Below are positions 32,262 to 39,893 of a stretch of DNA of 64,000 bases, piece after piece; within the stretch, counting starts at the first letter, position 1; every line of letters begins with the position of its first letter. The translations under genes and the position numbers were made by a program. Source of the stretch: Allohahella marinimesophila. Lineage in GTDB: Bacteria > Pseudomonadota > Gammaproteobacteria > Pseudomonadales > Oleiphilaceae. The notes under the pieces are model-generated. The model saw only the letters and a program-made list of their open reading frames with translations. It had not been told where the DNA came from and did not search any database. The stretch lies in NCBI RefSeq assembly GCF_039538005.1, contig NZ_BAABBO010000001.1, positions 558,001-622,000 of the forward strand. Direction: 5' to 3'.

Positions 32262-33551
32262 ATGAACAAGGCACAACGATTCTTTGCACCACTGACGCTT
32301 GCTTTCACGACTTCTCTGATGGCGGGCGGTGCGCTGGCTGAAGAGACCATCAAGGTCGGTATCCTGCACTCACTCTCCGGCACGATGGCCATTAGTGAAA
32401 CGACGCTGAAAGACACCATGCTCATGCTCATCGACGAGCAGAACAAGAAGGGTGGCGTGCTTGGCAAGAAGCTCGAAGCCGTGGTGGTCGATCCAGCATC
32501 GGATTGGCCACTGTTCGCTGAGAAGGCCCGTGATTTGATTTCGAAGGAAAAGGTGGCTGCGGTATTCGGCTGCTGGACCTCGGTCTCACGGAAGTCGGTG
32601 TTACCGGTCTTCGAGGAACTCAATAGTCTTCTGTTCTATCCCGTTCAGTATGAAGGTGAAGAATCCTCCCGCAACGTGTTTTACACCGGCGCTGCGCCAA
32701 ACCAGCAGGCGATTCCTGCGGTCGACTACCTGATGAATGATCTCGGTGTCGAGCGCTGGGTACTGGCCGGTACAGACTATGTCTACCCGCGGACGACCAA
32801 CAAGGTGCTGGAGGCCTACCTCAAGGGTAAGGGCGTGAACGCCGAAGACATCATGATCAACTACACGCCTTTCGGACATTCCGACTGGCAGAGCATCGTA
32901 TCGGACATCAAGAAGTTCGGTGATGCCGGCAAGAAGACCGCCGTGGTATCCACTATCAATGGTGATGCCAACGTGCCTTTCTACAAGGAGCTCGGTAACC
33001 AGGGCATCAGCGCCGAAGATATCCCAGTCGTGGCCTTCTCGGTTGGCGAGGAAGAACTCTCTGGTATCGACACCAAGCCTCTCGTCGGTCATCTCGCGGC
33101 CTGGAACTATTTCCAGAGTGTCGAATCTGACGTTAACACCCAGTTCATCGACTCCTGGAAGAAGTTCATCAAGAACACTGATCGTGTGACCAACGATCCG
33201 ATGGAAGCCCATTACATCGGCTTCAACATGTGGATCGAAGCCGTCAAGAAAGCCCAGACGACTGAAACAGATGCCGTCATCGACGCGATGGTTGGAGTGG
33301 CGGTGCCTAACCTCACTGGTGGCTACTCGGCAATGATGCCTAACCACCACATCACCAAACCGGTCCTCATTGGCGAAATACAGGACGACGGCCAGTTCCA
33401 GGTTGTCTGGGAGACTTCCGGTCTTGTCGCGGGTGATGCCTGGTCTGACTTCCTGCCTGACAGCAAGGACCTCATCGCTGACTGGAGGAAGCCAATGTCT
33501 TGCGGTAACTACAACGTCAAGACCGGCAAGTGTTCAGGTCAGAATTTCTGA
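32262..33551 (+). CDS. urtA: Urea ABC transporter substrate-binding protein
   Basis: 429 aa, periplasmic. The signal peptide is FFAPLTLAFTTSLMAGGALA then EETIKVG. A start at 32214 is in frame, but the ATG at 32262 gives the standard signal. Family features: ILHSLSGTMAISETTLKDTMLMLIDEQN, DPASDWPLFAEKARDLI, VFGCWTSVSRKSVLPVFEE, LLFYPVQYEGEESSRNVFYTGAAPNQQ and the C-terminal NHHITKPVLIGEIQ. These are typical of UrtA rather than of amide-binding or branched-chain amino-acid proteins. It delivers urea to UrtBC. Expression is probably under NtrC and sigma-54; an intrinsic terminator directly follows it and should make urtA mRNA more abundant than urtBCDE. Confidence 0.96.
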   Translation: MNKAQRFFAPLTLAFTTSLMAGGALAEETIKVGILHSLSGTMAISETTLKDTMLMLIDEQNKKGGVLGKKLEAVVVDPASDWPLFAEKARDLISKEKVAAVFGCWTSVSRKSVLPVFEELNSLLFYPVQYEGEESSRNVFYTGAAPNQQAIPAVDYLMNDLGVERWVLAGTDYVYPRTTNKVLEAYLKGKGVNAEDIMINYTPFGHSDWQSIVSDIKKFGDAGKKTAVVSTINGDANVPFYKELGNQGISAEDIPVVAFSVGEEELSGIDTKPLVGHLAAWNYFQSVESDVNTQFIDSWKKFIKNTDRVTNDPMEAHYIGFNMWIEAVKKAQTTETDAVIDAMVGVAVPNLTGGYSAMMPNHHITKPVLIGEIQDDGQFQVVWETSGLVAGDAWSDFLPDSKDLIADWRKPMSCGNYNVKTGKCSGQNF

Positions 33552-33572
33552 TTCCGGATCGCGCTGTCTGAA

Positions 33573-33608
33573 AATCATCCGGGCGCTCACGTCCGGGTGA
33601 TTTTTTTT
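33573..33608 (+). terminator. Intrinsic terminator between urtA and urtB
   Basis: 13-bp stem (33573-33585 with 33590-33602, two G-U pairs) and a 4-nt loop CTCA, followed by a run of eight T (33601-33608). Strong by form. It separates the binding-protein gene from the membrane and ATPase genes, so readthrough sets their lower level. Confidence 0.9.
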
Positions 33609-33631
33609 GTCTCTGACTCGATAGGCTCCTT

Positions 33632-35314
33632 ATGAAAATGAACAAGTCCGGAGGGAGGCTGCACTGGCTGCTAGCCCTCCAGGCCGTGATATTGATGCTG
33701 CTCGCATCGAGCCCTCATGTGTTTGCTGATGAGGCCCTTGATCAGGCCGTCCTGAAATTGCAGTCTCCCAAGCTGATGGAGGTGAGGCAGGCCTTACCCT
33801 TGTTGAAGGATAGCGAATCGGAAGTAGCCGATGAACTGCTAGCGGCGCTACTGACCAGTGACCTGTACCGCAGCAGAGCCGACGACCGTCTGGTGGTCAT
33901 GGGCGCAACGATGCCGGGCGGCGTCGAAGTGCGACGACTGGACATGGCAACAGAGCCACCCGGGCTGACTGAGCCTGAAATTGCCAAAAAGGGAGATTTC
34001 AGGCGAGTCGCCACCAACAACGCCATGCGGCGACAGATTCGTACGCTGATTGCGACTCGCAGTCTGCAACACAAGGAGGTATCCAGACGCCTCAATGCTG
34101 TCAATCAGATATTCGACAAGCTTGACGAAGATAATGTCGAACTTATCCAGTCCGCTTTCGCCGGGGAAGACAATGCAGAGGTGAAGGCGCTGATGCAGCA
34201 GGCTCTGCAACTCTTCAGGCTGCAGACCGGAGCGCTCGGCGATCAGCTCGAAGCCGCGCAGAATCTGCAGGACAGTCTGCAACCTGCCGTCGTCAACGAG
34301 TTCCGCAGTCTCAGACGTGAGTTGACCGATATTGCTGATACCAGGCCGCTAACAGCGCAGGAGAAGCTGTTGCAGAGAGCTGCCAGCGACGGCATCAGAA
34401 AGGTCGAAGAAAAGGCTGAATTCTATTCCAAAGTCGAGAATCTCTTTTTCGGCCTGAGCCTTGGCTCCGTGCTGGTATTGGCGGCCATTGGTCTGGCAGT
34501 GACCTTCGGAGTAATGGGTGTCATCAACATGGCCCACGGCGAATTGATCATGCTGGGCGCCTATACGACCTTCGTCATCCAGCAACTCATGCCGCAGCAG
34601 GTCGGGCTGGCATTGCTCCTCTCCATTCCCTGTGCATTTGTCGTTTCCGCTGTGGTCGGCATGCTGATCGAGCGCGGCGTGATTCGCTTCCTTTACGGAC
34701 GGCCGCTCGAGACCCTGCTGGCGACCTTCGGTGTGAGTCTCATATTGCAGCAGGCGGTGCGCTCGATATTTTCGCCGCTCAATAGAGCTGTAGAGTCTCC
34801 GGACTGGATGCATGGTGTCTGGCAGATCAACCCCATTTTCTCGATCACCTACAACAGACTGTTCATCATCTTTTTCTCACTCATGGTGTTCTTTGCCCTG
34901 TTGCTGGTGCTGAAGAAGACGTCACTGGGACTGAGGGTGCGGGCGGTCTCACAGAATCGTGCCATGGCACAGGCCATGGGTGTGCGTTCGGCCTGGGTCG
35001 ACTGCACCACCTTCGGCCTTGGGTCGGGGATTGCCGGCATTGCCGGTGTAGCCCTGAGTCAGCTGACCAACGTCGGGCCCAATCTGGGGCAGAGTTATAT
35101 TATCGACTCATTCATGGTGGTCGTGTTCGGTGGTGTCGGCAATCTCTGGGGAACCCTCGTCGCAGGACTCAGTCTCGGTGTGGCCAACAAATTCCTCGAA
35201 CCCTTCAGCGGCGCCGTTCTGGCAAAGATACTGGTGCTGATCTTCATCATATTGTTCATCCAGAAGCGACCACGCGGTCTGTTTCCGCAAAAAGGGAGAG
35301 CCGTCGATGGCTGA
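33632..35314 (+). CDS. urtB: Urea ABC transporter permease UrtB (long form)
   Basis: 560 aa. A signal-like segment (HWLLALQAVILMLLASSPHVFA) begins a periplasmic extension of about 240 residues (heat-like helices: LMEVRQALPLLKDSESEVADELLAALL), as in proteobacterial UrtB. The permease half begins near FFGLSLGSVLVLAAIGLAVTFGVMGVINMAHGELIMLGAY and has about eight spans, with LLATFGVSLILQQAVR, GLRVRAVSQNRAMAQAMGV, and DSFMVVVFGGVGNLWGTLVAG. It forms the channel with UrtC. It overlaps urtC by 8 nt. Confidence 0.96.
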   Translation: MKMNKSGGRLHWLLALQAVILMLLASSPHVFADEALDQAVLKLQSPKLMEVRQALPLLKDSESEVADELLAALLTSDLYRSRADDRLVVMGATMPGGVEVRRLDMATEPPGLTEPEIAKKGDFRRVATNNAMRRQIRTLIATRSLQHKEVSRRLNAVNQIFDKLDEDNVELIQSAFAGEDNAEVKALMQQALQLFRLQTGALGDQLEAAQNLQDSLQPAVVNEFRSLRRELTDIADTRPLTAQEKLLQRAASDGIRKVEEKAEFYSKVENLFFGLSLGSVLVLAAIGLAVTFGVMGVINMAHGELIMLGAYTTFVIQQLMPQQVGLALLLSIPCAFVVSAVVGMLIERGVIRFLYGRPLETLLATFGVSLILQQAVRSIFSPLNRAVESPDWMHGVWQINPIFSITYNRLFIIFFSLMVFFALLLVLKKTSLGLRVRAVSQNRAMAQAMGVRSAWVDCTTFGLGSGIAGIAGVALSQLTNVGPNLGQSYIIDSFMVVVFGGVGNLWGTLVAGLSLGVANKFLEPFSGAVLAKILVLIFIILFIQKRPRGLFPQKGRAVDG

Positions 35315-36473
35315 GCTCAATCCGGCCAGATTTGCCGGTACACACAGAAAGGCAGTCTTCGATGCAGGCACCAACTGGTTCCTTGGTGTTCTGTTCGCGG
35401 CCACCCTGCTGGTCACCCTGGCAAACCAGCTGCTCCCCCCAGATAGCCCCTTTCACGTGGCGACCTTCACCGTCACCCTGCTAGGCAAGTACCTGACACT
35501 GGCTTTGCTTGCTGTGGCGGTCGACTTCGTCTGGGGCTATATGGGCATTCTCAGTCTTGGTCATGGTGCCTTCTTCGGGCTTGGCGGCTATGCCATGGGG
35601 ATGTACCTCATGCGTCAGATCGGCGATCGCGGCGTCTATGGCCATCCGGAGCTCCCGGACTTCATGGTCTTCCTGAACTGGAGTGAACTGCCCTGGTTCT
35701 GGCAGGGCTTCGATCAGTTCTGGTTTGCAGCGCTAATGATCCTGCTGGTGCCTGGCACCTTGGCCTTTGTTTTTGGCTGGCTGGCGTTCCGCTCGCGGGT
35801 CAGTGGTGTATATCTATCAATTATCACCCAGGCGTTGACCTACGCTTTGATGCTGGCCTTCTTCCGCAACGAGATGGGCTTCGGCGGCAATAACGGGCTG
35901 ACGGATTTCAAAGACCTCCTTGGCTTCGATCTGCAATCGGACGATACCAGGATAGGGCTCTTCATCACCTCGGCGATTGCGCTGTCGCTGGGTTACCTGC
36001 TGTGCAAGTGGATCACGGTCACCCGCTTCGGGCGCGTGATGCTGGCCGTTCGTGATGCCGAGAACCGTACACGATTCAGTGGCTACAAGGTCGAGCATGT
36101 ACAGCTGGTAGTCTTCGTGCTGTCGGCCATGATCGCCGGTGTGGCAGGCGCGCTCTATGTGCCTCAGGTGGGCATCATCAACCCTGGTGAGTTCTCCCCA
36201 CTGAATTCCATAGAAATCGTCGTCTGGGTCGCGATCGGCGGCAGGGCGACGTTGTATGGCGCTGTCATTGGCGCGCTACTGGTCAACTTCAGCAAGACCT
36301 GGTTTACCGGCGTGATGCCGGAAGTGTGGCTGTTTGCGCTGGGTGGTCTGTTCGTGTTCGTCACTATCGTACTGCCGCAGGGTATATCCGGACTGTTCCG
36401 TCACCTGAAAAAGAAGCAGGGCGACCCGCCGATAGGGCCTGATGCTCCAGTTCACAGGGAGGCGACAGCATGA
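35307..36473 (+). CDS. urtC: Urea ABC transporter permease
   Basis: 388 aa, with about ten membrane spans. Hallmarks of the LivM/UrtC family are VDFVWGYMGILSLGHGAFFGLGGYAMGMYLM, SIITQALTYALMLAFFRNEMGFGGNNGLTDF (the UrtC-specific NNGLTDFK), VMLAVRDAENRTRFSGYKV and EIVVWVAIGGRATLYGAVIGA. It pairs with UrtB. GGGAGAG precedes the ATG by 6 nt and lies within the end of urtB, and the stop overlaps urtD in ATGA, so translation is coupled throughout. Confidence 0.97.
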   Translation: MAELNPARFAGTHRKAVFDAGTNWFLGVLFAATLLVTLANQLLPPDSPFHVATFTVTLLGKYLTLALLAVAVDFVWGYMGILSLGHGAFFGLGGYAMGMYLMRQIGDRGVYGHPELPDFMVFLNWSELPWFWQGFDQFWFAALMILLVPGTLAFVFGWLAFRSRVSGVYLSIITQALTYALMLAFFRNEMGFGGNNGLTDFKDLLGFDLQSDDTRIGLFITSAIALSLGYLLCKWITVTRFGRVMLAVRDAENRTRFSGYKVEHVQLVVFVLSAMIAGVAGALYVPQVGIINPGEFSPLNSIEIVVWVAIGGRATLYGAVIGALLVNFSKTWFTGVMPEVWLFALGGLFVFVTIVLPQGISGLFRHLKKKQGDPPIGPDAPVHREATA

Positions 36474-37291
36474 GCTTGATCAATTCGATTCGACAGCGCG
36501 ATCGCGTGTTCGATTTTCTTGCACCCCAGGGGGCAGGAGACCTTGATACCCGCAAGGGCTACATTCTCTACATGGAAGATGTTTCCGTCAGCTTCGATGG
36601 CTTCAAGGCCATCAATAATCTGAACCTGTATATCAGGGAAGGTGAGTTGCGTTGCATCATTGGCCCCAACGGGGCTGGCAAGACTACGATGATGGATATC
36701 ATCACTGGCAAGACCCAGCCTGACTCAGGCAGTGTCTGGTTCGGTCAGAGTATGGACCTGCTGAAGATGAAAGAGCCTGAAATCGCTAACGCGGGTATCG
36801 GCCGCAAGTTCCAGAAGCCGACGGTTTTCGAGGCCCTGACGGTTTTCGAGAATCTGTGGCTCGCGCTTGGCGGGCAGCGCAGTATTCCTCGCTTGTTCAA
36901 CCGCAAGCTGAGTGCCGAACAGCTGGCGCGCATGGATGAAGTCATCAATCTCATCGGCCTTTCGGATCTGCAGTCGTCGCTCGCGGGTACGCTTTCGCAT
37001 GGACAGAAACAATGGCTGGAGATCGGCATGCTGCTGATGCAGAACCCTAAAATGCTCCTGGTCGATGAACCGGTAGCTGGCATGACCCATCAGGAAATGG
37101 ACAAGACTGCAGAGCTGCTCAAAGGTCTCGCCGGGCGGCATACCGTGGTCGTTGTGGAGCACGACATGGAGTTCATTCGCAGTATCGCGCAGACCGTTAC
37201 GGTGCTGCATCAGGGCAGTATTCTCAAGGAGGGCAGCATGGACCAGGTGCAATCGGATCCGAAAGTTCGGGAGGTGTATCTTGGGGCCTGA
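36470..37291 (+). CDS. urtD: Urea ABC transporter ATPase UrtD
   Basis: 273 aa. Walker A is GPNGAGKTT, Q-loop in GIGRKFQKPTVFEALTVFENL, signature LSHGQKQWLEIGMLLMQ, Walker B LLVDEPVAGMTHQE and the H-loop VVVEHDMEFIRSI. The LivG-like form plus position after urtC fix the call. SHGQKQWLE instead of SGGQ is characteristic of UrtD. It drives urea import together with UrtE. It overlaps urtE by 11 nt. Confidence 0.96.
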   Translation: MSLINSIRQRDRVFDFLAPQGAGDLDTRKGYILYMEDVSVSFDGFKAINNLNLYIREGELRCIIGPNGAGKTTMMDIITGKTQPDSGSVWFGQSMDLLKMKEPEIANAGIGRKFQKPTVFEALTVFENLWLALGGQRSIPRLFNRKLSAEQLARMDEVINLIGLSDLQSSLAGTLSHGQKQWLEIGMLLMQNPKMLLVDEPVAGMTHQEMDKTAELLKGLAGRHTVVVVEHDMEFIRSIAQTVTVLHQGSILKEGSMDQVQSDPKVREVYLGA

Positions 37292-38006
37292 AGCGACCAC
37301 TGCCAGTAACCTGCTAGAGCTGCGCGGCGTCAATCAGAGCTATGGTCAGAGTCACACCCTGTGGGACATCGACCTCGATGTCCCGGAAGGGCAGTGCACC
37401 GTGGTGATGGGCCGCAACGGTGTCGGCAAGACGACGCTCATGGAGACCATCATGGGTATGCGCAACCTGGACAGCGGCAGCATTCAATTTGCTGGGGAAG
37501 ATATTTCCCGCAAGGCCATCGAATACCGCGCGCCAGCTGGTATAGGACTGGTCCCACAGGGGCGACAGATCTTCCCGCTATTGAGCGTCGAGGAAAACCT
37601 GCAGATTGGTCTGTCGGCCAGAAAGGACAAGGCGCGCAGCATCCCCAGCTTCATCTACGAGTTGTTTCCGGTGTTGAAGGAAATGCTCGGGCGGCGTGGA
37701 GGTGACCTTTCGGGTGGGCAGCAACAGCAGCTCGCCATCGGACGGGCGCTGGTGATCGATCCCAAGCTGCTGATTCTGGACGAGCCCACGGAAGGTATTC
37801 AGCCAAACCTGGTGGCCGATATCGCCACGATCATCAGGCGACTGAATCAGGAATTCGGACTCACCGTCATTATCGTGGAGCAGAAGCTTCCTTTTGCGAG
37901 GAAGGTGGCCGACCGGTACGTGATTCTGGACAGAGGCCGGAAAGTCAGCGAGGGGGCCATGCCCGAACTGTCGGATGCCATTATTCAGCGCTACCTCACA
38001 GTCTGA
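37281..38006 (+). CDS. urtE: Urea ABC transporter ATPase UrtE
   Basis: 242 aa. The frame is open from 37152, but that early part is a urtD shadow. The best start is TTG at 37281, with GGGAGG (37269-37274) 6 nt upstream, giving LGPEATTASNLLELRGVNQSYG. Walker A is GRNGVGKTTLMETIMG, Q-loop YRAPAGIGLVPQGRQIFPLL, signature LSGGQQQQLAIGRAL, Walker B LLILDEPTEGIQPN and H-loop IIVEQKLPFAR: a LivF-like ATPase. Last gene of the urt operon. No urease or ureDFG genes lie in the window. Confidence 0.95.
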   Translation: MGPEATTASNLLELRGVNQSYGQSHTLWDIDLDVPEGQCTVVMGRNGVGKTTLMETIMGMRNLDSGSIQFAGEDISRKAIEYRAPAGIGLVPQGRQIFPLLSVEENLQIGLSARKDKARSIPSFIYELFPVLKEMLGRRGGDLSGGQQQQLAIGRALVIDPKLLILDEPTEGIQPNLVADIATIIRRLNQEFGLTVIIVEQKLPFARKVADRYVILDRGRKVSEGAMPELSDAIIQRYLTV

Positions 38007-38097
38007 TCATGATTTCGTGCATTACGTGGTGAATCGAGCGGCTCATGGCAACGTATCAATCGGGCTGCCAGACGATCCGAGACGTAGAGACGCCATT

Positions 38098-38940
38098 ATG
38101 GAACTCCGCACCACATCAACCCTGCGCGCCCATTGGCAGGGAAGTATTACCGCCTCCACGGCCTGGAAAATGATTCTGGATATTCGCCAGGGACGTGAGG
38201 TTGAGGCGCTGACTATTGCCGATGATGGCGGTTGGCAAAGCTATGCCAAGGTGACGGCCGAGGCGCGTCAGCTCTTCGACATCTATCTGCCGCTGGTGAG
38301 TCGTGCAGGCGATCAGCCCCTGGTGATTGCGCAGATGGGACAGACGCTCGATGGACGCATTGCCACCGTCGACGGCCGTAATGAGCTGATCAATGGACCG
38401 GCTGGCCTCATCCATCTGCATCGCCTCAGGGCGCTGGTGGATGCAGTCGTCATTGGTGCCAGCACCGCCATTGCCGATGATCCCCTGCTGACAGTCAGGC
38501 ATGTGGAGGGGCCGAGTCCGGTGAGAGTGGTGATCGACCCGAGCGGTCGGGTTCCGGGCGGGCAACGACTTTTCAGGGATGGCTGTGCCAGAACGTTGCA
38601 GTTGTGCATCGATGCCGCCAGTTCCTGTTCCGGTAGCGCTGTGCCGGACCTGGCAGGCGCATCCTCAGGTTGTGGCGTGAGTGGGGTGCTGGCAACACTG
38701 CAGGCGCGTGGCCTGAAGCGGGTACTGATCGAGGGCGGGGGCACAACCGTTTCACGTTTTCTTGAAGCTGGTGTGCTTGATCGGATTCACGTCACCGTGG
38801 CGCCCATGATTCTTGGATCGGGAAAACCCTCTTTTTCGCTCAGCGAAATCAGTTCTATCGATGCTGCGGTCAGGGCGAGAACCCGGCGCTTCAGTCTGGA
38901 GCAGGATACCTTGTTCGACCTGGAATTTTGTCGACACTAG
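38098..38940 (+). CDS. Stand-alone RibD C-terminal domain reductase
   Basis: 280 aa from ATG 38098 (the frame is open from 37975, overlapping urtE). A dihydrofolate-reductase-like NADPH-dependent domain (PF01872): VIAQMGQTLDGRIATVDGRNELINGPAGLIHLHRLRALVDAVVIGASTAIADDPLLTVR, then RVVIDPSGRVP, GLKRVLIEGGGTTVSRFLEAGVLDRIHVTVAPMILGSG. In RibD this domain reduces the ribosylamino-pyrimidine of riboflavin synthesis, but here the deaminase half is missing and an N-terminal extension of about 75 residues of unknown fold is present. It faces a minus-strand cluster with a PTPS homologue, and so probably reduces a related pyrimidine or pterin. The exact substrate is unknown. Confidence 0.88.
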   Translation: MELRTTSTLRAHWQGSITASTAWKMILDIRQGREVEALTIADDGGWQSYAKVTAEARQLFDIYLPLVSRAGDQPLVIAQMGQTLDGRIATVDGRNELINGPAGLIHLHRLRALVDAVVIGASTAIADDPLLTVRHVEGPSPVRVVIDPSGRVPGGQRLFRDGCARTLQLCIDAASSCSGSAVPDLAGASSGCGVSGVLATLQARGLKRVLIEGGGTTVSRFLEAGVLDRIHVTVAPMILGSGKPSFSLSEISSIDAAVRARTRRFSLEQDTLFDLEFCRH

Positions 38941-39893
38941 CTCATCCCGCGCCGACGTAATATGAACCAGAGGCCGGGCAGGCTGCAGCCCAGGTTCAGG
39001 AGCCCATAAGCCACGGCGATGGCGACGCCCGCCGACGGATCCTGTCCTCCAGCCAGCCACAGGCCGGCAGCGCTGACTTCTCTCACGCCCCAACCAGCCA
39101 CGCTCAAGGGTAGGGACATCGATAGCAGCACCAGCAGTATCACACTGCTCAGCCACAACAGATCGCCGTCGAATCCGAAGGCCAGGGCCAGGGCGATATA
39201 ACTCAGGACATAGCTGACAAGAACCGCTAGCGACAGCGCCAATTGCCTCACTGGCAGTCCGGGCCTGAGCCAGGCTCGCGCGAGGTCCGCGGTAAATGTC
39301 TGCAGGCCTGCGGATATTTTCGTCACGAACGCCAGGCGCGGCGCGGCGTTATATGCCGCAACAATTAACGTTATGAGTGCCAGCGCCGCCATTACACTCC
39401 ACCAGCCTGTCGATGTCGCCGACGTCGATGCAGTCTCACCGGTAAACCCGACGAAGGGCGGCGCGAGGCACACAGCCGCTATCAGCACGAGCTGGCCGGC
39501 AAGTCGTTCGATGGCGACCGCACGCCAGGCTGAAAAACGCTGGTCAGGCGAACCGTGTCTGCCATGTTCGACGGCACGGGCTACGTCACCGAGCACGCCT
39601 CCCGGCAGCACCTGATTGAAAAATGTAGCCTTGTAGTAGGCTTTCAGCGCAGCGCCGTAGGGCAGGTTCAGATCGAGTTGAGCAGCAGTCAGCTGCCACC
39701 GGCGTGCCGACAGCAGATACTGCGGAAAGGTCGCGAAAATGGCGAGCACGATCCAGGCTGCAGCACTACCATTCTTCCTGTCGTTACCAAGGGCCACGAA
39801 CTGTTGCTGAACCGCGTCCAGGTCCGAGAAGGCAATTACCGCCAGAAGCAGGCTCAGGGAAAACAGCAGTCTGAAGACCGGGCGGGTCGTCAT
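38937..39893 (-). CDS. YbhN/AglD-type integral membrane protein (LPG-synthase TM family)
   Basis: 318 aa from the ATG at 39893; an open frame reaches 40001. About eight membrane spans (LLFSLSLLLAVIAFSDL, AAAWIVLAIFATFPQYLLSARRW, SVMAALALITLIVAAY, YVLSYIALALAFGF, VILLVLLSMSLPLSVAGWGVREVSAAGLWLAGG). The motifs FFNQVLPGGVLGDVARA and PLSVAGWGVREV belong to the lysylphosphatidylglycerol synthase transmembrane or UPF0104 family. Members move or modify lipids, or act with glycosyltransferases; they lack the aminoacyl transfer domain here. The start overlaps the stop of the GT-methyltransferase gene (TGATG), so the two are coupled. It overlaps the RibD-C gene by 4 nt at its end (convergent). Confidence 0.9.
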   Translation of the reverse strand: MTTRPVFRLLFSLSLLLAVIAFSDLDAVQQQFVALGNDRKNGSAAAWIVLAIFATFPQYLLSARRWQLTAAQLDLNLPYGAALKAYYKATFFNQVLPGGVLGDVARAVEHGRHGSPDQRFSAWRAVAIERLAGQLVLIAAVCLAPPFVGFTGETASTSATSTGWWSVMAALALITLIVAAYNAAPRLAFVTKISAGLQTFTADLARAWLRPGLPVRQLALSLAVLVSYVLSYIALALAFGFDGDLLWLSSVILLVLLSMSLPLSVAGWGVREVSAAGLWLAGGQDPSAGVAIAVAYGLLNLGCSLPGLWFILRRRGMS

